Assembly (NCBI GenBank): GCA_022826345.1
Contig: JAJDVB010000151.1
Location: 1-46,940 of the forward strand
Length of the DNA stretch: 46,940 nt
Reading direction: 5' to 3'
Source: Alphaproteobacteria bacterium
Lineage (GTDB): Bacteria; Pseudomonadota; Alphaproteobacteria; UBA828
Below, one piece after another: positions 17,023-25,284 of this stretch. Every line of letters begins with the position of its first letter. The stretch's first letter is position 1. The position numbers and the translations under genes were made by a program. The notes beneath the pieces were generated by a model that worked only from the letters and a program-made list of their open reading frames with translations, ran no database searches and was not told the origin of the DNA.

Positions 17023-18125
17023 TGCTGACGGTCCAGGCGCGACTCACCCGCGGCGAATTCACGCTTGACGCGTCCTTCGGCACAGAGGCCGACGGCGTCG
17101 TCGCGCTGTTCGGTGCCTCGGGCGCCGGCAAGACCACGCTGGCCGATACCATCGCGGGCCTCGTGCGGCCCGAGGCGGGGCGGATCGCGCTCGAAGATCG
17201 CGTGCTCTTCGATGCGGAGGCCGGGATAAACCTCAAGCCGGAGCGCCGCCGGATCGGCTACGTGTTTCAGGACGGCCGCCTCTTCCCTCACCTCAGCGTG
17301 CGCCGCAACCTGCTCTACGGGCACCGCTTCGCGCCGCACGACGGGCGTTATGCGACCCTTGAGAGGATCGTGACGCTGCTCGGCCTGGAGGCACTGCTGC
17401 AGCGCCGGCCCGGCACTCTGTCTGGTGGCGAGCGCCAGCGCGTGGCGCTCGGGCGCGCGCTCATGGCCCAGCCCGCGCTCCTGCTCATGGACGAGCCGCT
17501 GGCCGCGCTCGACGTACCCCGCAAGGCGCAAGTGATCGACTATATCGAGCGGCTGCGCGACGAGATCGGCGTGCCCATCGTCTTCGTCAGCCATGCGGTG
17601 GACGAGGTGGCGCGGCTCGCCGGCACGATCGTGGTCATGGCCGGCGGCAGGGTGGCGGCGGCGGGCCCTGCCGCAGAGGTCATGGCCAGGCTCGATCTCG
17701 ATCCGCTCGCCGGGATCGAGGCGGCCGGCGCGGTGCTGGACGCGACGGTGCAGAGCCACGACGGGGCTTACGGGCTCACCGAGCTCGCGGTGCCTGGCGG
17801 CACCCTGCGCGTGCCGCGCCTCAGGCTCGCGCCGGGACACAGCCTCAGGGTCCGCGTGCGTGCGCGCGACGTCTCGCTCGCGACCGCCGAGCCGCGAGAG
17901 ACCAGCGTCCTCAACGTCTTCCGCGGCCGGGTCGTCGAGATCGGCCCGCGCCGGGGCGCCTCGGTCGACGTGGCGGTCGACATCGGCGCCCGACTCACGG
18001 CACGCATCACCGCACGCTCCGCCGACACGCTCGGCCTTGCCCCCGGCAGCCAAGTGTACGCGCTGGTCAAGAGCGTCGCGGTTGATCCGGCATCGCTGGT
18101 GCAGGCCGAGCAGGACGACGCCTGA
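17022..18125 (+). CDS. modC: Molybdate ABC transporter ATP-binding protein
   Basis: A 367-residue ATPase with Walker A GASGAGKTT, Q-loop VFQDGRLFPHLSV (the ModC-type FQ-D-R-LFPHLSV), canonical signature LSGGERQR, Walker B LLLMDEP and H-loop VSHAVDE. The C-terminal region (about residues 285-355) is a MOP-like molybdate-binding domain that in homologues slows the ATPase when molybdate is high, giving feedback control. It completes modABC; no modE regulator is adjacent. Confidence 0.95.
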   Translation: MLTVQARLTRGEFTLDASFGTEADGVVALFGASGAGKTTLADTIAGLVRPEAGRIALEDRVLFDAEAGINLKPERRRIGYVFQDGRLFPHLSVRRNLLYGHRFAPHDGRYATLERIVTLLGLEALLQRRPGTLSGGERQRVALGRALMAQPALLLMDEPLAALDVPRKAQVIDYIERLRDEIGVPIVFVSHAVDEVARLAGTIVVMAGGRVAAAGPAAEVMARLDLDPLAGIEAAGAVLDATVQSHDGAYGLTELAVPGGTLRVPRLRLAPGHSLRVRVRARDVSLATAEPRETSVLNVFRGRVVEIGPRRGASVDVAVDIGARLTARITARSADTLGLAPGSQVYALVKSVAVDPASLVQAEQDDA

Positions 18126-18225
18126 AGCCGCGCGGCAACGCGAGAAGCCAGCGCACCAGTTGCCGTCACCGATTTGTTCCCCGTACCATTCTCCAGCGGA
18201 TCAATCGCCAGACAGGGAGGGCGAC

Positions 18226-18732
18226 ATGAGAGCCAGCAGAGGTATCGCTGTAGCGCTGGCGGCCGTGATTGGAATCCCATGCGCGGCCATGAGCGCGTTC
18301 GGGCAGGAAAGCGGCAGCTTCAGCGCAATCGCAACCTACGTTCGAGACTTCACCTCCATAGAGCACGCCGATGGCGCCTATTTCGGCGGCAAGCTGGAGG
18401 GGAGCACCACCATCCTCGCGAGCAGCGGCGAGCCGTTCGTCGAAGGCGGGCACGGCCTGGCCACATGCGTGGTCTTCGGCAAGCGCTCCGCCGCCGGCCT
18501 CGATCTCCAGACTGCCTGCACCTCAACCGACACATCCGGCGACACGCTCTATCTCGTGGCCGAGAGACGCGCGGGCGACGTGGACGCAGGCGGCGGCGGG
18601 CAGGGTCAGTTTGAGCTCGCGGGCGGCACCGGTGCCTATGCCGGGCTGACGGGAAGCTGCGCCTACGAGACCAGCTATCTGGCGAACAATCAGGTCGTCA
18701 CGACCACGGATTGCACCTGGTACAGGGATTGA
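18226..18732 (+). CDS. Secreted protein with beta-barrel-like repeats, unknown function
   Basis: A 168-residue protein with a signal peptide (MRASRGIAVALAAVIGIPCAAMSAFG, cleavage near AFGQ). The mature part is rich in glycine and beta strands, with four cysteines that could form two disulphides and a GGTGAYAGLTG motif close to the C-terminus. Such glycine-strand patterns occur in allene-oxide-cyclase-barrel or DUF3224-like lipocalin-type folds, but I cannot assign one firmly. GGGAGG at 18216-18221 supports the start. It stands between modC and the cupin gene on the same strand, with about 100 bases on each side. Confidence 0.75.
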   Translation: MRASRGIAVALAAVIGIPCAAMSAFGQESGSFSAIATYVRDFTSIEHADGAYFGGKLEGSTTILASSGEPFVEGGHGLATCVVFGKRSAAGLDLQTACTSTDTSGDTLYLVAERRAGDVDAGGGGQGQFELAGGTGAYAGLTGSCAYETSYLANNQVVTTTDCTWYRD

Positions 18733-18834
18733 TCGCGGGCGCCGGGGTGGCGGCCCCTGCCCGCGCGCAGGCTTGCGCGGCAGCGCCGAACCTGAAAGGC
18801 TTCGCCGCGAGCAATTCTTGAGGCGGAGGTGGCT

Positions 18835-19116
18835 ATGGGCTCGGCAACGCCAACCCAGTTGATCGACAATGAGCGCGTGCGCGTCACCGAGTGGCGCTTC
18901 CGGCCCGGCGAGGCCACGGGATGGCACCGTCACGAGTTCGACTACGTTGTGGTGCCGGTGACGACCGGCAAGCTCCACCTCAAGGAGCCGGACGGCGAGC
19001 GCACCATCGACATCGTGACCGGTACTCCCTATTTCCGGGAGGAAGGGGTCGAGCACGACGTCATCAACCCGAGTGACAAGGACGACGTGATCTTCATCGA
19101 AGTCGAGATGAAGTAG
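18835..19116 (+). CDS. Small cupin-domain protein
   Basis: A 93-residue single-cupin protein. The first cupin motif is visible as GEATGWHRHEFDYVVVPVTTG (two histidines plus a later acidic/aromatic position) and the second as EGVEHDVINPSD, so the His-His-(Glu)-His metal site appears present. The start at ATG 18835 follows a GGCGGAGG ribosome-binding site by five bases; a GTG six bases earlier overlaps that site and is less likely. Stand-alone cupins of this size bind small ligands or metals and often act as isomerases or dioxygenases. Function unknown. Confidence 0.8.
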   Translation: MGSATPTQLIDNERVRVTEWRFRPGEATGWHRHEFDYVVVPVTTGKLHLKEPDGERTIDIVTGTPYFREEGVEHDVINPSDKDDVIFIEVEMK

Positions 19117-19156
19117 GACGACCGGACGCAGGGGCATAGATCTAGCGGCTGCACAG

Positions 19157-19189
19157 CGTCAACGAACCGTAACAATTCCGTATTAATTC
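19157..19189. promoter_or_regulatory. Three tandem 11-bp repeats, Pho-box-like
   Basis: CGTCAACGAAC, CGTAACAATTC and CGTATTAATTC follow each other without gap. PhoB boxes are direct repeats with exactly 11-base spacing (consensus half-site about CTGTCAT or, in alphaproteobacteria, CTGTAAC). The site is about 100 bases before the start of a phosphate-binding protein gene, which fits phosphate-starvation control. Binding by PhoB is inferred. Confidence 0.55.
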
Positions 19190-19287
19190 CATCTTGGCCC
19201 GGCGTTAGCGTTCGCCTGCCATCCTGGCGAGCCACGCGGGTGCGTGGTCATCGCCACCGGGATGCGAGCGAACCCGGAGGAAACGCC

Positions 19288-20334
19288 GTGACCGAGACAC
19301 CCCTCGCCACCGCCGCGGCGGCAGCGCTTGCGCTGACCGCGTCCGTTGCGCTGACCGACGCTGCGGAGGCTCGCGACCAGATCAGGATCGTGGGCTCTTC
19401 GACCGTCTTCCCCTTCGCCACCGCCGTTGCCGAGGAATTCGGCAAGACCACGGAGAACAAGACCCCGGTGGTCGAGAGCACGGGCTCGGGCGGCGGGCTC
19501 AAGCTGTTCTGCGCCGGTGTCGGCGTCGGCCATCCGGACATCACCAACGCCTCGCGCCGGATCAAGGCCTCGGAGGTCGAGCGCTGCGCCGAGAACGGCG
19601 TGACCGGCATCACCGAGGTCAAGATCGGCTATGACGGGATCGTGCTGGCCCATGCGAAGTCGGCCGAGCGGTTCTCGATTACCCTGCAGCAGCTCTACCT
19701 CGCGCTGGCGAAGGACGTGCCCTCCGACGGCGGGATGGTGCCCAATCCCAACCGGACCTGGAGCGATATCGACGCGTCGCTCCCGTCCGCGAAGATCGAG
19801 GTGCTGGGCCCGCCGCCGACCTCCGGCACGCGGGACGCCTTCGTCGAGCTCGCCATGGAAGGCGGCTGCACGACCTTCCCCGACATCAAGGCGCTCAAGA
19901 AAGAGGACAAGCAGGCCTACAAGGCCATCTGCCACGCGATCCGCGAGGACGGCGCCTTCGTCGAGGCGGGCGAGAACGACAACCTCATCGTCCAGAAGCT
20001 TGAGGCCAATCCGTCAGCGCTGGGGATTTTCGGCTACAGCTTCCTCGACCAGAACCGCGACAAGGTTCGGGGCAGCAGCATCGACGGCGTCGAGCCGGAC
20101 TTCGACACCATCGCCGACGGCGACTATCCGGTCTCCCGCTCCATGTACTTCTACGTGAAGAAGGCGCACGCGGGCGTGATCCCCGGGATCGTGGAGTTCA
20201 TCGAGACCTTCACCGACGAGGATGCCTGGGGGCCCTACGGCTACCTGGCGGACAAGGGGCTCATCCCGCTCACCGATGAGGAGCGTGAGGCGATGCGCAC
20301 TCAGGCCGTCGCCCTGGCTCAGCTAGCCATGTAA
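19288..20334 (+). CDS. pstS: Phosphate ABC transporter substrate-binding protein
   Basis: A 348-residue periplasmic phosphate-binding protein. A signal peptide (ATAAAAALALTASVALTDAAEA) precedes IRIVGSSTVFPFATAVAEEF; the phosphate-contact loops STGSGGGLKLFCAG and PPPTSGTRDAF are present. Start is the GTG at 19288, seven bases after GGAGG. The pstC, pstA and pstB genes do not follow: the next gene is on the opposite strand. It is therefore an orphan binding protein, or its transporter is elsewhere. The 11-bp direct repeats upstream suggest control by PhoB. Confidence 0.92.
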   Translation: MTETPLATAAAAALALTASVALTDAAEARDQIRIVGSSTVFPFATAVAEEFGKTTENKTPVVESTGSGGGLKLFCAGVGVGHPDITNASRRIKASEVERCAENGVTGITEVKIGYDGIVLAHAKSAERFSITLQQLYLALAKDVPSDGGMVPNPNRTWSDIDASLPSAKIEVLGPPPTSGTRDAFVELAMEGGCTTFPDIKALKKEDKQAYKAICHAIREDGAFVEAGENDNLIVQKLEANPSALGIFGYSFLDQNRDKVRGSSIDGVEPDFDTIADGDYPVSRSMYFYVKKAHAGVIPGIVEFIETFTDEDAWGPYGYLADKGLIPLTDEEREAMRTQAVALAQLAM

Positions 20335-20396
20335 CGGGCGCGCCACAGATGCTCGGGGCCGCGTGGGGAGCGGAGCAGCCCCCTGCCCCAGCGCCG

Positions 20397-21020
20397 CTAC
20401 CCGAACTCTGGCACCGTCGCGACCGCGCTCTCGCGCTCGTCGATCGCAGCCTGCCAGCGGGCGATATTGGCTCTCGGGGCCAGCAGCGTTTCGCCCTCCG
20501 CCGTCATCTTCAGATAGTGGAGGACGGGCAGCACCATGTAGTCGGCGACGGACGACTCGTCACCGGCGAAGCAGGCGTTGCCTTCCAGCGCACCGTCGAG
20601 CGCGATGAGCGCCTTGTCGGACTTGGGCACGCTGCTCTCGACCAGCGCCTCGTCCGGCTCGCCGCCCTGCGCGGGTACGATCAGACGCTGCAGTACGATG
20701 TCGATCGCCGGCCGGTAGAGATACTGGATGAAGACCGATGTCCACTGCCAGCAGCGGGCGTTGGCGACCGGGTCGGCCGGCTGCAGGGGCGGCCCGTCGA
20801 ACGCGCTGTCGATGTAGTTGCAGATCGCCAGCGACTCGTACATGCGCACGTCGCCGTGAGTCATGGCCGGCACCGACCCCCAGGGCTGCATCGCCAGCTG
20901 CTCCGGCGACTGGGGCATGACCGGGTCGAGCTCGTAAGGCACGCCCTTCTCCATGCACGCCATGCGGCAAGTGCGGACGTAGGTGCTCAGCGGTATGCCA
21001 TGAATGATCAGTGTCGCCAT
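20397..21020 (-). CDS. Glutathione S-transferase family protein
   Basis: A 207-residue GST. The N-terminal thioredoxin-like domain starts MATLIIHGIPLSTYVRTCRMACMEKGVPYEL, followed by the cis-proline SVPAMTHG and the glutathione-binding MYESLAICNYID (ES loop). The C-terminal helical domain contains SSVADYMVLPVL, the N-capping box. The start at 21020 is set by this N-terminus; the longer open frame upstream has no homology. It may detoxify or isomerise products of the catabolic genes nearby (maleylpyruvate-isomerase-like roles are known), but this is inference. Confidence 0.88.
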   Translation of the reverse strand: MATLIIHGIPLSTYVRTCRMACMEKGVPYELDPVMPQSPEQLAMQPWGSVPAMTHGDVRMYESLAICNYIDSAFDGPPLQPADPVANARCWQWTSVFIQYLYRPAIDIVLQRLIVPAQGGEPDEALVESSVPKSDKALIALDGALEGNACFAGDESSVADYMVLPVLHYLKMTAEGETLLAPRANIARWQAAIDERESAVATVPEFG

Positions 21021-21189
21021 CGTTCGCTCTCCCACTCCGGTCGGGGCGGCAGGGCCCTCCCCCGACCGCGCGCGCCTATGTTGCATATCACGCGCAAGGT
21101 TACACCGTGAACCTACCGGGGCACGTTGTTCGCCGCAGGGCCGCTGATTATGCTCGCGACAGCGGGATGGCGCAGCGCGGAGGCGCGGC

Positions 21190-23442
21190 ATGCTGACGAT
21201 CACCGGCTATCCCGACCGGATCAGCGTCCGGCCGGGCGAGACCATCAAGTTCATGGTCAACTGCGAGCACCCGACCTATCAGGCGGACATCGTGCGCCTG
21301 ATCTGTGCGGACGCCACGCCCGCCGGGCCGGGATTCAAGGAAAAGCCGATCCGCACGCCGGTGAGCAAGCGCCACAAGGGGCGCCGGCAGGTCATCCACG
21401 CGGGCTCCTACGCGCTGGTGGAGAGCCGGCCGCTGCTGGAGACGCTCGGCAGCTTCACCGTTCAGGCCATGATCTGGCCCACCACGCCCGGCAAGGGCGA
21501 GCAAGGTATCGTCACCAAGTGGGACCCGCGCAGTAAGGCTGGCTTCGCCCTCATCATCGACGAGGCGGGTTCCGTCGCGCTCCGACTCGGCATGGCGGAT
21601 GGCTCTGCGGAGACGGTCTCGATCGGCAAGCCGCTGCTCGAGCGCCACTGGTATCTCGCCGCCGCGAGCTACGACGCTGCAACCGGCCAAGTCACCGTTT
21701 ATCAGGAGCCGCTCCTCCCCTACGCGCGCGTCGACGACGGCGGCACGGCGAAGCGCACGATCGGGCCTGCGTCGCTCGGAAACGGCGCGCCGATCGTCAT
21801 GGCCGGCACCTTCAAGCGGCGCCAGAAGGGCCGCACGCGAGTGGACTCTCTCTACAACGGCAAGATCGATTCGCCCCGTCTGGTCGGCCGCGCGCTGGAT
21901 CGCCTGGAGATCGAGCGCATGAAGAACGAGGCGGTCCCGGCCGGGCTCGCACCTGACATCCTCTGCGCCTGGGATTTTTCGCGCGACATCACGTCCATCA
22001 GGATTTCCGACCGCTCTTCCAATCATTGCCACGGCGAAATCGTCAACCTGCCCGCGCGCGGCATGACCGGCTGGAATTTTTCGGGCGAGGAGATGTGCTG
22101 GCGCCACGCGCGGCACGAGTACGGCGCCATCCACTTCCACGACGACGATCTCTACGACGCGGGCTGGGAAGTGGACTTCGAATGGACCGTGCCGGCCCGC
22201 ATGGCGAGCGGGGTCTACTGCGCGCGGCTCAGGGCCAAGGGCGCCGAGGAATACGTGCCCTTCGTGGTGCTGCCGGCGCCGGGGCGGGCCAATCGCATCG
22301 CCTTCCTGCTGCCGACGGTCGAATACATGGCCTATGCCAACGAGCACCTAGCCTTCGACGGCCCGCTCGGCGAAATGCTCACCGGCCAGCTGCCGACGCT
22401 CAACGCGCAGCAGCTCTTCCTCAACGAGCACCGCGAATACGGCGCATCGCTCTACGACACCCATTCTGACGGCAGCGGCGTCTGCTATTCGTCACGGCTC
22501 CGCCCGATCCTCAACATGCGGCCCAAGGCGGAGACGCCCTGGGCCTGCGCCGGCGAGGACTCGACCAACGCGCGCGAGTTCATCCTCGACATGTACGTGG
22601 AGGACTGGCTCACGCACTTCGGCTTCGAGCACGACGTCATCACTGACGAGGACGTCCATCGCGAGGGCATCGACCTGCTCAAGCCCTACAACGTGCTGAT
22701 CACCGGCGGCCACCCGGAATACTACTCGAAGGCCATGCGCGACGCCGTCCACGGCTTCACCCAGCAGGGCGGCCGGCTGATGTATCTCGGCGGCAACGGC
22801 TTCTACTGGCGCGTCGCCATGCACAAGGAGCTGCCGGGCGTGATCGAGGTGCGCCGCTGCGAAGCCGCGATCCGCACCTGGGAGGGGGACCCCGGCGAGT
22901 ACTATCACAGCTTCACCGGCGAATACGGCGGGATCTGGCGCCATCAGGGGGACTTCGCACCGCAGCGGCTGGCGGGCGTCGGCTTCGTGGCCGAGGGCTT
23001 CGACAAGTCCTCCTACTACCGGCGCATGCCGGGGAGCTTCGACCCCCGCGCGCGGTTCATCTTCGAGGGGATCGGCGAGGACGAGCTGCTCGGCGACTTC
23101 GGCTATCACGGCGAGGGCGCGGCCGGCAACGAGCTCGATGCCACCGACCCCCGCCTCGGCACGCCGCCGCACGCGCTGGTGCTCGCGCGCTCGGAGGACC
23201 ACACCGACCTCTATCTGGTGGTGAACGAGGAGGTGCTGGTGAACCATGCCGGCCTGGGCGGCACCGAGCACGAGAAGGTCAAGGCCGACATGGTGTTCTA
23301 CGAGACGCCAAACGGCGGTGCGGTGTTCTCCGTCGGCTCGATCTGCTACCCCGCGAGCCTGCCGTGGAACGGCTACGACAACAACATTGCGAAGCTCACG
23401 ACCAACGTGCTCCGCCGCTTCGCCGACCCAACGCCCTTCTGA
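21190..23442 (+). CDS. N,N-dimethylformamidase large-subunit-like protein
   Basis: A 750-residue protein resembling the large (beta) subunit of N,N-dimethylformamidase, an iron amidohydrolase that splits dimethylformamide to dimethylamine and formate. Residues about 70-240 form a LamG/concanavalin-like insert (SFTVQAMIWPTTPGKGEQGIVTKWD). The core has FLLPTVEYMAYANEHL, SLYDTHSDGSG and ITGGHPEYYS. By position, Tyr382, Tyr422 and Glu510 are candidates for the Tyr-Tyr-Glu iron site of this family; that alignment is by eye. The C-terminus ends in the FSVGSICYPASLPWNGYDNNIAKLTTNVLRRF tract. No gene for the usual small subunit is adjacent. Substrate may be another amide. Confidence 0.82.
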   Translation: MLTITGYPDRISVRPGETIKFMVNCEHPTYQADIVRLICADATPAGPGFKEKPIRTPVSKRHKGRRQVIHAGSYALVESRPLLETLGSFTVQAMIWPTTPGKGEQGIVTKWDPRSKAGFALIIDEAGSVALRLGMADGSAETVSIGKPLLERHWYLAAASYDAATGQVTVYQEPLLPYARVDDGGTAKRTIGPASLGNGAPIVMAGTFKRRQKGRTRVDSLYNGKIDSPRLVGRALDRLEIERMKNEAVPAGLAPDILCAWDFSRDITSIRISDRSSNHCHGEIVNLPARGMTGWNFSGEEMCWRHARHEYGAIHFHDDDLYDAGWEVDFEWTVPARMASGVYCARLRAKGAEEYVPFVVLPAPGRANRIAFLLPTVEYMAYANEHLAFDGPLGEMLTGQLPTLNAQQLFLNEHREYGASLYDTHSDGSGVCYSSRLRPILNMRPKAETPWACAGEDSTNAREFILDMYVEDWLTHFGFEHDVITDEDVHREGIDLLKPYNVLITGGHPEYYSKAMRDAVHGFTQQGGRLMYLGGNGFYWRVAMHKELPGVIEVRRCEAAIRTWEGDPGEYYHSFTGEYGGIWRHQGDFAPQRLAGVGFVAEGFDKSSYYRRMPGSFDPRARFIFEGIGEDELLGDFGYHGEGAAGNELDATDPRLGTPPHALVLARSEDHTDLYLVVNEEVLVNHAGLGGTEHEKVKADMVFYETPNGGAVFSVGSICYPASLPWNGYDNNIAKLTTNVLRRFADPTPF

Positions 23443-23467
23443 GGACGCGGGCGAGAATTACCCCGCT

Positions 23468-24673
23468 ATGCCGGTACTGCTCAGACGCGTCGCCCTGCAC
23501 AACTACAAGAGCATCGGCCAGTGCAAGGTCGACCTCTCCAGCTTGAACGTGCTCGTTGGGCCCAACGGATCGGGAAAGAGCAATTTTATCGACGCGCTGA
23601 GGCTGATTTCTGAGAGCCTGAGCGAGACGCTCGACTATGCCATCCGGCAGCGCGGCGGCGTCGGAGAAGTCCGGCGACGCTCGGGCGGACATCCAAGCCA
23701 TTTCGCCATCTCTCTGCGGCTTCGCCTCGACGAGCGTGTGAATGCCTCCTTTGCGTTTCGCATTGGAGCACTACCGCAGGGTGCGTTCTATGTTCAGCGC
23801 GAACAAGCACACATCTCGGGCGACGGCCTAGAAGAAGCCTACTACGACGTTCAGACCGGTCAGCTGCGGAGCGGAAGTGCGCAACTTCGTGCACCACCCA
23901 AAGTTGTGGAAGACCGGCTCTACCTGGGTGCCGTATCGGGATCGCCCGCGTTCAGACCCTTGTTCGACGCACTCTCGGGAATGGGGTTCTACAACATCAA
24001 CCCTACAGAGATCAGGGAGCTTCAACCGCATGATCGGGGAACCATTCTTTCGCGTTCTGGCCACAATCTCTCTTCCGTTGTGAAGCGCCTGAGGGATGAA
24101 TCTTCCCATTCTATCGTGCGGGTTGAGGACTATCTTCGACGGATTGTTCCCGGCATTGAGGGAGTTGATCATCGCCAATTGGGGCCGCGGGAAACGTTAG
24201 AGTTTCGACAAGATGTACAAGGCCAGCAACATCCCTGGCGGTTCTATGCGGCGACAATGTCTGACGGCACGCTTCGCTCTCTCGGCGTATTGACCGCACT
24301 GTTTCAGTTCTCGCCTAGCGATCGCGGCTCAATCCCCCTTGTTGCGATCGAAGAGCCGGAGAGTACGGTTCATCCTGCAGCGGCGCACACGATCATGGAT
24401 GCCATGCTTGAAGCGTCGAAACGAGGGCAAATCATTGCCACCACGCACAGCCCCGATCTGCTCGAGCACGAGGGGTTGGACCCCAATCAACTGATCGCCG
24501 TCTGGAAGACGGAAGGTAAGACCCTTATGGCACCGGTCGATGCCGCTTCCATCTCGGCTATAAGGGACGATCTCTACACGCCCGGCGAGCTCTTGAGGCA
24601 GAATCAACTCCATCCAGCCTCTCCATCCCAAAACAATACGCTGCGTCAATCGGACTTGTTCGAGAACCTTTAG
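23468..24673 (+). CDS. AAA ATPase (AAA_21 / OLD-RecF-like)
   Basis: A 401-residue SMC/RecF-type ATPase. Seen: LHNYKSIGQCKVDLSSLNVLVGPNGSGKSN at the N-terminus (Walker A G31-S38), an ABC-like signature MSDGTLRSLG (residues 264-273), Walker B LVAIEEPES (291-299, with Glu295/296) and a switch histidine in TTHSPDLL (His327). It has no nuclease domain of its own; the next gene, three bases downstream, encodes a TOPRIM-like protein. This split layout parallels OLD-family and PARIS-type defence systems, where the ATPase senses and the TOPRIM partner acts. The gene is visibly less GC-rich than its neighbours, consistent with transfer. Confidence 0.9.
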   Translation: MPVLLRRVALHNYKSIGQCKVDLSSLNVLVGPNGSGKSNFIDALRLISESLSETLDYAIRQRGGVGEVRRRSGGHPSHFAISLRLRLDERVNASFAFRIGALPQGAFYVQREQAHISGDGLEEAYYDVQTGQLRSGSAQLRAPPKVVEDRLYLGAVSGSPAFRPLFDALSGMGFYNINPTEIRELQPHDRGTILSRSGHNLSSVVKRLRDESSHSIVRVEDYLRRIVPGIEGVDHRQLGPRETLEFRQDVQGQQHPWRFYAATMSDGTLRSLGVLTALFQFSPSDRGSIPLVAIEEPESTVHPAAAHTIMDAMLEASKRGQIIATTHSPDLLEHEGLDPNQLIAVWKTEGKTLMAPVDAASISAIRDDLYTPGELLRQNQLHPASPSQNNTLRQSDLFENL

Positions 24674-24676
24674 ACG

Positions 24677-25282
24677 ATGTTGTCTATATTTCCGATTGTC
24701 GAGGGGCATGGTGAAGTAAGTGCCGTCCCTATCCTCCTTCGCCGATTCGCACACGAGGTCTTCAACGCATACGAGATCGATGTCTTGCAGCCTTACCGAC
24801 TCCCCAAGGGCAAAATGGGCTTGACGCCTCACCTGGAGACGACCGTGACCTTCGCTCGACGAAAATTGGAGCAACGCGAGGGCGACCGCGCGATATTGAT
24901 TATCCTGGATGCCGACGATGACTGCCCAGCTGAAGAAGCTCTGAGAATGTTGACCCGCGCTACGCAAATTGCAGAGCCGATTCCTGTGAGTGTCGTGTTC
25001 GCCAAGGCGGAATACGAGTCTTGGTTTCTCGCAGCAATTCACTCACTGCGAGGGGAACGAGGAATAGCGAACAATGCAGCCGCGCCGATAGAGCCGGAAG
25101 CAATCCGAGGCGCTAAGGAATATCTCCAAGGGCACTGCATGGTGCCGGAAGCCACCTATAGTCCGACTATCGATCAACCCGCCCTCACCCAGAGATTCAG
25201 TTTCGAAGAGGCGCGGCAAGCCTGCCCTTCCTTCGACAAGCTTTGGCGGGACCTCGAACGCTTGTTTCAGCAGGAGGCATGA
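24677..25282 (+). CDS. DUF4276 (TOPRIM-like) protein, partner of the ATPase
   Basis: A 201-residue DUF4276-type protein. It opens with IFPIVEGHGEVSAVPILLRR, placing Glu9 and Glu13 at the expected TOPRIM position, and continues with ILIILDADDD (Asp78, 80, 81, 82), the DxD acidic cluster. This metal-binding arrangement occurs in topoisomerases, primases and OLD-like nucleases. The three-base gap to the ATPase gene means obligate co-expression. I infer a nuclease or RNA-targeting effector controlled by the ATPase. The stop codon overlaps a possible ATG of the following DUF1330 gene, but that link may be accidental. Confidence 0.82.
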   Translation: MLSIFPIVEGHGEVSAVPILLRRFAHEVFNAYEIDVLQPYRLPKGKMGLTPHLETTVTFARRKLEQREGDRAILIILDADDDCPAEEALRMLTRATQIAEPIPVSVVFAKAEYESWFLAAIHSLRGERGIANNAAAPIEPEAIRGAKEYLQGHCMVPEATYSPTIDQPALTQRFSFEEARQACPSFDKLWRDLERLFQQEA

Positions 25283-25284
25283 CG

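Noticed and set aside
18750..18800. Rho-independent terminator before the cupin gene
   Set aside because: A GC-rich stem (CCGCGC...GCGCGG) is present but there is no following T-run.
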